Source of the DNA: Cubamyces lactineus
Lineage: Eukaryota > Basidiomycota > Agaricomycetes > Polyporales > Polyporaceae
Reading direction: 5' to 3'
Assembly (NCBI GenBank): GCA_022376465.1
Contig: JACDTU010000010.1
Coordinates: 434,001-498,000 of the forward strand
Length of the DNA stretch: 64,000 bases
This document shows, in pieces, positions 58,919-64,000 of this stretch. Each line of letters starts with the position of its first letter. Within the stretch, counting starts at the first letter, position 1. The notes beneath the pieces were generated by a model, which worked only from the letters and a program-made list of their open reading frames with translations, was not told where the DNA came from and did no database searches. The position numbers and the translations under genes are program-made.

Positions 58919-60468
58919 CTATGAGGTTCCAGAAATCCATCCTTTCCGATGTTTAGGCAAAGGTACGACAAGAACTTCTTCATCGTTCTTAGGCTCGCCC
59001 ATCCATCTCCAGCACGGCGCGCATATCAGATAAGGGCTCTCACCAAGCCTGATATCTCCCACCACCGAATAGACCGCAGGAACCTTGTTGCACGTGCGAC
59101 AATTGTCTGCTAGAGGTGGGGTAATCTGAGTCGTCAAAGGGTATCCTGAAGTCGGGTCGGTAGGATGTCGGAGTCTAGGGCAAGGGTAAGCTTGGCCCGC
59201 GGTACCAATGCCGGCGAAGCTCACCGAACACAGGTGATTGCGAAGAAATGCTCGCAGTTGCCTGCGTGAAGTATCCAGTACGGCTCGTGCAGTCGAAGCG
59301 TAAGGGTCGAAAGCTGTACAGCGTCCATGGGTGGTCCCTTGGACAGCGTGACTCGCTTATCGTCCGGTATAGTCTCACAGAGTTGGAGCGCCTTCCTGTG
59401 CACGATGTCAGCACGTTCAAGGGCCATGGTATGAGCATATACCTACTCTGCGTAATCCTGACTGCCTCCGTCACAGCTATACAGCACCCCTTCGATGCAC
59501 ATCATGCCACCGGCGTTATGATCGATCGTCATGTCGTCCTCGCTCTGATCCGTCTTGTACCCAATAATCCGGCCAGAATCGTCTGTAATTTCCTCCGGCA
59601 ACTCGTCGGAGGTGCATGGTATCGCCATGAACAGGTCCTCGAGCGTCTGGGATGCCAGAAGAACGTGCTGAGAGGAACGCGACAGTATTCGCTGGCCCCA
59701 AGATTGTCGGTTGTAGATTGTGACAAAGATCAGTGCGTCGCGGTCTTTAGGCACGTCTGTGCCAATGTGCTTCTATGTCAATCTCAGTGACAGGTCCGTA
59801 GAATGCGAGTCAAGAACTTACGACATGAATCAGAGTGTTATGGTCAGACTGCCGGGGTGGACGGATGAAGGGTGCGGCATGTAATGTGAGACTGCGTACA
59901 GTTAGACACAGAAGCAACACCTCAGAATACGAACACTAACGGCCAACACTTGAGTTTGCTCGCTTCGAGCTTCAGTCTCAGCGCGGTCACATCCGGGTGT
60001 TCTTCCGCAGGATCTGCGAGAGTCGTCCTCTTGCGCTTCTTCCCTCTCGACGGTTCTGCAGTTTCGTGGATGGCATGCACCGTCGCTTCGTGTGTTCTGG
60101 TGACATGACCCATCAACCGTGGGCTCCTCACAACATCCTCGAGTGAAGTGCGCAGGTCGTCGACGCTGCTCTAGGTGAGGCATATCAGTCACACACTGGG
60201 TAATTCAGCGAAGCTCGACCCTGCATTGGAAGAGCACATACCAGCACTCGGCCTCTATACGATTTTGCTCATCTTGAGGTAAAGCTGACCACGCTGCTTT
60301 CGCATCTTCGGGGAGCTCGGCGGCAGACTGCGAAAAGAGGGGGACGGGTCGTCGTTCCTTTGAACCCTCCTGTAGGTCGCTGGCTGCCTTCACGAACGCC
60401 GACACGTCGACGGGTTCGGACGGTGGCCCGACGTAAGCCTCATGGGCCTGGCCCGGTGTCAAATTCAT
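58919..60468 (-). CDS. SNAPC3: snRNA-activating protein complex subunit 3 (SNAP50-like)
   Basis: Six minus-strand exons (60242-60468, 59941-60165, 59822-59891, 59447-59772, 59225-59395, 58919-59174) encode about 424 residues. The N-terminal third is poorly conserved. The SNAP50 core is clear: DALIFVTIYNRQSWGQRI, a search/acidic region, RLHEPYWILHAGNCEHFF, LRHPTDPTSGYPLTTQITPP and the zinc-binding end NCRTCNKVP ... GDIRLGESPYLICAPCW. In animals SNAPc recognises the proximal sequence element of snRNA gene promoters for RNA polymerases II and III. The family is absent from budding yeast. Exon 2 uses a GTTAGT donor, chosen because it alone keeps phase into exon 3. Confidence 0.92.
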
Positions 60469-60857
60469 TTCTGCTGGTTTGAGGTCGACGCAGCGAGCGG
60501 ATTCAGCGGAAAGGGTTGCAACCGGAACTTGGATGATCGACGCGACGCAGGTGTATGGCGAAGCGGAGGGCGGGTCGCGCAGCGTGACCTGCAGACGTGG
60601 TCGGCGACAAATTTTCCAAGGAAAGAACTGATGTTCCGGACGTTTCTGAGGCCCTTGGCGTCGTTGGCGTTCCCCGTGGGGAGTGGTCTGGAGAGGAGGA
60701 CGAGTGCGGGGTCCGGGGCCAGTTCCGCCCGCAAGCCGGGTGAGCGCCCTCGCCTGCGCTGGTCTGGGACGAATATAGCCGAGCTCCGACCGCGTCGAGC
60801 GCTGCGTTCTCCACCCCGACGTTCGACGTTGGCCAGCGCACTCGTCGTCGAAGGCTC
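60469..60857. promoter_or_regulatory. Divergent promoter region between SNAPC3 and methylcitrate dehydratase
   Basis: 389 bp separate the divergent start codons. No TATA box is evident. A plus-strand frame runs through the region and overlaps the start of the next gene in another phase, but it lacks domains. Confidence 0.45.
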
Positions 60858-62756
60858 ATGTTGTCCTCTGCTCGCCGCTCGCTGCCCCAGACGCTCCGCT
60901 CACGGACTCCTCTGTCCCGCGTGCAAGCCGCCGCTATCTCATCTATCAGCAGATCGCCCCTTCTCGCCCGACCTGCGCGTTCTGCCGCTTCTGCTCTCAA
61001 GCCAGCATCTTTCGCTCGCACCATGTCCAGCCACGCCGAGTCTGCCGTCCGCCCTGAGCCCGACAAGGTCCTGCAGGACATCGCCGACTACGTGCACAAC
61101 TACAAGATCGAGTCGCCCCTGGCATGGGAGACTGCGCGGCTCTGCCTGATTGACACCATCGGATGCGGGCTGGAGGCGCTCAGGTTCCCTGCATGCGCAA
61201 ACCTCCTGGGCCCTGTCGTCGAGGGTACCGTCGTGCCCAACGGTGTGTAGTACTTTACCTCATAAGCGGAAACGATGCCCAACGGTGTACCATACAGGCA
61301 CGAGGGTCCCTGGTACGGACTACCAGCTCGACCCTATCCGCGGTGCATTCAATATCGGCACGGCGATCCGGTGGCTGGACTTCAACGACTGCTTCCTCGC
61401 TGCCGAGTGGGGCCACCCTTCTGACAACCTCGGTGCGATCCTTGCTGTCGCTGACCACCTCGCTCGCAAGGGCGAGCCCTTGACCGTGCACGATGTTCTC
61501 GAGAGCATGATCAAGGCGCACGAGATCCAGGGTGGTCTTGCGCTGCTCAACTCCTTCAACCGCGTCGGTCTGGACCACGTTGTCCTCGTCAAGGTTGCCA
61601 GCACTGCCGTCGTGTCTAAGCTTATGTGAGTACATGGGTTACTTGCGCAACACGGATGATACATGTGTGCTCATGATAATAATCCAACAGCGGTCTTAAC
61701 CGTGCTCAGACGATTGACGCCATCTCGCACGCCTGGGTCGATGGCCAGTCGCTCCGCACCTACCGTCACGCCCCCAACACTGGCTCCCGCAAGTCCTGGG
61801 CCGCTGGTGATGCTTGCTCGAGGGCTGTCCACCTTGCTTACCTCGTGAAGCGAGGCGAGAAGGGCATGCCATCTGTCCTCACCGCCAAGACCTGGGGCTT
61901 CTATGATGTCTTGTTCAAGGTGAGGAGCTCTATGAGGAAAGCAAAACAATGTCTTACACTTTCTCGTGCCATAGGGCAAGCAATTCGAGTTCCAGATGCC
62001 CTTCAGCTCGTACATCATGGAGAACGTGCTCTTCAAGATCTCCTACCCTGCCGAATTCCACGCGCAGACCGCCGTGGAGGCTGCGCACATCCTCCACAAC
62101 AAGCTCAAGGCGATGGGCAAGAGCAGCGATGACATCAAGAGCATCCGCATCCGTACTCAGGAGGCCGCCATGCGCATCATCAACAAGAAGGGCCCGCTCG
62201 ACAACTTCGCCGACCGGGAGTAAGTAGCCTACCACCGCTGCCCAGCGCATGATCACTGACGGGCGCTATCCGCAGCCACGATATCAACTACATGGTTGCC
62301 TACCCGCTCATCTTCGGCGAGCTCACCTCGGAGTCGTACACCGATGAGGCCGCCAAGGACCCGCGCATTGATGAGCTCCGTGCTAAGATCACCTGCGTCG
62401 AAGACCAGCGGTTCAGTCGCGAGTACCACGAGCCCGACAAGCGCTCCATCTCGAACGCCCTCCTTGTCGAGCTCAACGACGGCACTATCCTCGATGAGGT
62501 CGAGATCGAGTACCCCGTCGGCCACAAGCGACGCCGTGCGGAAGGCACGCCTCTGCTGCTGCAGAAGTTCAAGAACCACATCAAGCCTCACTTCGGCGCA
62601 GATCGCTCGCAAAGGTCGGTGTATCGCTCTCGATGCTAGGTGTCTTGTTTGCTCACGCCAGAGGGGTGCACTAGGATTCTGGACACCGTCAACGATGCAG
62701 ATACTCTCAACAAGCTCCCTGTGCACCAGTTCACAGATCTTTTCGTGAAGGTTTGA
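60858..62756 (+). CDS. prpD: 2-methylcitrate dehydratase, mitochondrial (MmgE/PrpD family)
   Basis: Six exons (60858-61242, 61298-61625, 61691-61919, 61975-62219, 62276-62614, 62675-62756) encode about 535 residues. The N-terminal 55 residues are rich in Arg, Ser and Ala without acids, a mitochondrial targeting sequence; an internal Met at [11 protein letters not shown] may mark the mature start. Family blocks include [88 protein letters not shown] and [20 protein letters not shown]. The enzyme dehydrates 2-methylcitrate to 2-methyl-cis-aconitate in the methylcitrate cycle that clears propionyl-CoA. Length and motifs are normal. Confidence 0.95.
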
Positions 62757-64000
62757 AGAGTGGGCCGCACCAGACAACGGACGCATCGAGTCCTGGCATC
62801 GCACATGTGCTTGCATGTACTAGTATGACAAAACGACAACACAAGTCTGGATTCATAACATGTCTCTCCGACACCACCGCGCAGTGTCCCCATCGTTCTT
62901 TGCGTTTCGACCGTGCACATGCCCCTCGTGGGCAGCGTGCGTAGCGGAGTGGTTCGGTAGCGATCCTACCTTCCACACTGGGGATCTTGCAGGGCTGATC
63001 GTAGTATGACGACGGCTATCATGCAGATTTCTGACGGAGAAGCCCCGAAGCAGGCTGAGAAGCGTCCCAGCAGCACGGTCCGTGACGTGCGCACAATGCC
63101 GCCACGAGGTGTCAGCGAGGAGCCAGGACAGCAACGCGCAGAGTGCCGGCCGCAGCCGCCGGAGACAGCGCGAGATAAGTCGAGTTCTGCGTGTACGTAC
63201 GGTGCTACGCTTGCCGCACAGTCTACCGCAGAACAGTCGCGCGTGGCACTGGTGTGGCTCGCAGCCTGCGAGCGCGTCCGCTTGTAGAGAACGCGCTAGC
63301 TCAAAGTTCAGTCTCTTCCTGCACGACGGAGCCCTGGCCATCGCAATGGTGCGCGATGCGCGATGCGCGTGGGCGCGCGCCCGGTGCTGGTGCTGTAAAC
63401 GTTCACGTTACAGGACGCCTTTCGCGGCAGCAATGTAGCCATGCTCGTCCAGCCTCGGGCGTAAGGACTCAGGACCCAGGACTCTGGCGGCTTCTGCACA
63501 CCTACGCATGGGCATCGCGGATTGCTCATAGATACGTAACGGATGCGGATTCCCAACGCGTGTGGGCACGCCGGAGATAGTAAGTTTGGGCCCTGATGGT
63601 GATACAGTAACACTAGTCCTGACTCCTCCCCCGCGCGCAGACTCGTGCGGTCGCGGCTGCTTCTGCAGGCACGCAGACCCGGTAGCTAGAGCGATCGATC
63701 GCATGGGGCCGCAGTGTTGTGTCGTGCTCGTGGTGCGCACACAGTCTAGTCCTGTACGTCCTAGGCCTCAGTTGTGTGTCTGCACCCAGCGCAGTGCGTG
63801 CGCCGTGCGCACCAGCGAGCGGCCCTGCGCCGTTCGCTGCAAGCTCGGGCTGATGCCTCATTCCGAGGTCCTGATTTCTCAGCTCTTCTTCTCTCGCACG
63901 GCGCACAACGCACGTCGCACGACGCAGTCCGCTCTCCGCATTGCGTTCGGATCACTGGTGACGTGCTGGGTACAGTAGTATCCAGGCGGCGAGACATGCT
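62757..64000. other. Terminal intergenic stretch, no gene seen
   Basis: About 1.24 kb to the window edge. Many short overlapping frames on both strands, none with a domain or splice partners. A GC-rich short repeat (GCGCGAT units) lies near 63351-63367. A gene beginning beyond 64000 could have its 5' region here. Confidence 0.5.

Noticed and set aside
62930..62985. tRNA-like sequence (GTAGCGGAGTGGTTCGGTAG)
   Set aside because: There is an A-box-like stretch, but acceptor, anticodon and T stems do not pair.

Overview
The window is nuclear DNA from a filamentous basidiomycete, most likely an Agaricomycete. The evidence is GC-rich coding sequence, genes split by many 45-70 nt GT-AG introns (17 coding exons in the protein phosphatase 5 gene, 18 in CHD1), strong third-position GC bias that creates long antisense open frames, and protein families typical of that group. 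There are no operons, CRISPR arrays, insertion sequences or viral genes. Every product was called from translated motifs and from whether exon phases close; no database was searched. Gene spans run from start codon to stop codon and include introns.

Layout. 1-1.6 kb: 3' part of a fused allantoicase/ureidoglycolate lyase (purine nitrogen salvage). 2.5-4.1 kb: methylthioribose-1-phosphate isomerase MRI1. 5-6.3 kb: secreted GH23 lysozyme-like protein. 6.9-9.5 kb: Ser/Thr phosphatase 5 with a TPR domain and a 5-nt microexon. 9.5-11.2 kb: no convincing gene. 11.2-14.1 kb: U2 snRNP-associated SR140, convergent with the vigilin/Scp160 KH protein (14.3-18.6 kb, minus). 19.9-22 kb: ERO1 thiol oxidase. 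23-25.2 kb (minus): membrane protein of unknown function. 26.9-29.1 kb: ATP sulfurylase MET3 with an APS-kinase-like C-terminus. 30.1-35.8 kb: tandem pair of membrane-anchored aspartic proteases. 37.1-42.8 kb: CHD1 chromatin remodeler. 43.5-44.8 kb (minus): small membrane protein with a DUF1771-like helical segment. 45-47 kb (minus): splicing factor SLU7, followed by an intron-containing tRNA-Leu(UAG). 47.6-49.5 kb (minus): MAP kinase kinase of the cell-wall-integrity type. 50.1-52.8 kb (minus): large low-complexity protein of unknown function. 53.1-54.4 kb (minus): RNase H2 subunit B, divergent from taspase 1 (54.8-56.5 kb, plus). 57.1-58.6 kb (minus): TFIIH subunit TFB4. 58.9-60.5 kb (minus): SNAPC3/SNAP50. 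60.9-62.8 kb (plus): mitochondrial 2-methylcitrate dehydratase. The last 1.2 kb shows no gene.

Most genes are housekeeping and unrelated to one another in pathway. The 53-60.5 kb stretch does group nucleic-acid and basal-transcription factors (RNase H2B, taspase 1, TFB4, SNAPC3), and SR140, SLU7 and SNAPC3 all relate to spliceosomal snRNA function. No obviously new multi-gene system is visible. The items most worth following are the PP5 microexon, the tandem transmembrane aspartic proteases with a conserved cytoplasmic motif and altered catalytic surroundings, the allantoicase/ureidoglycolate lyase fusion, the partly restored P-loop in ATP sulfurylase, and the unnamed membrane proteins.
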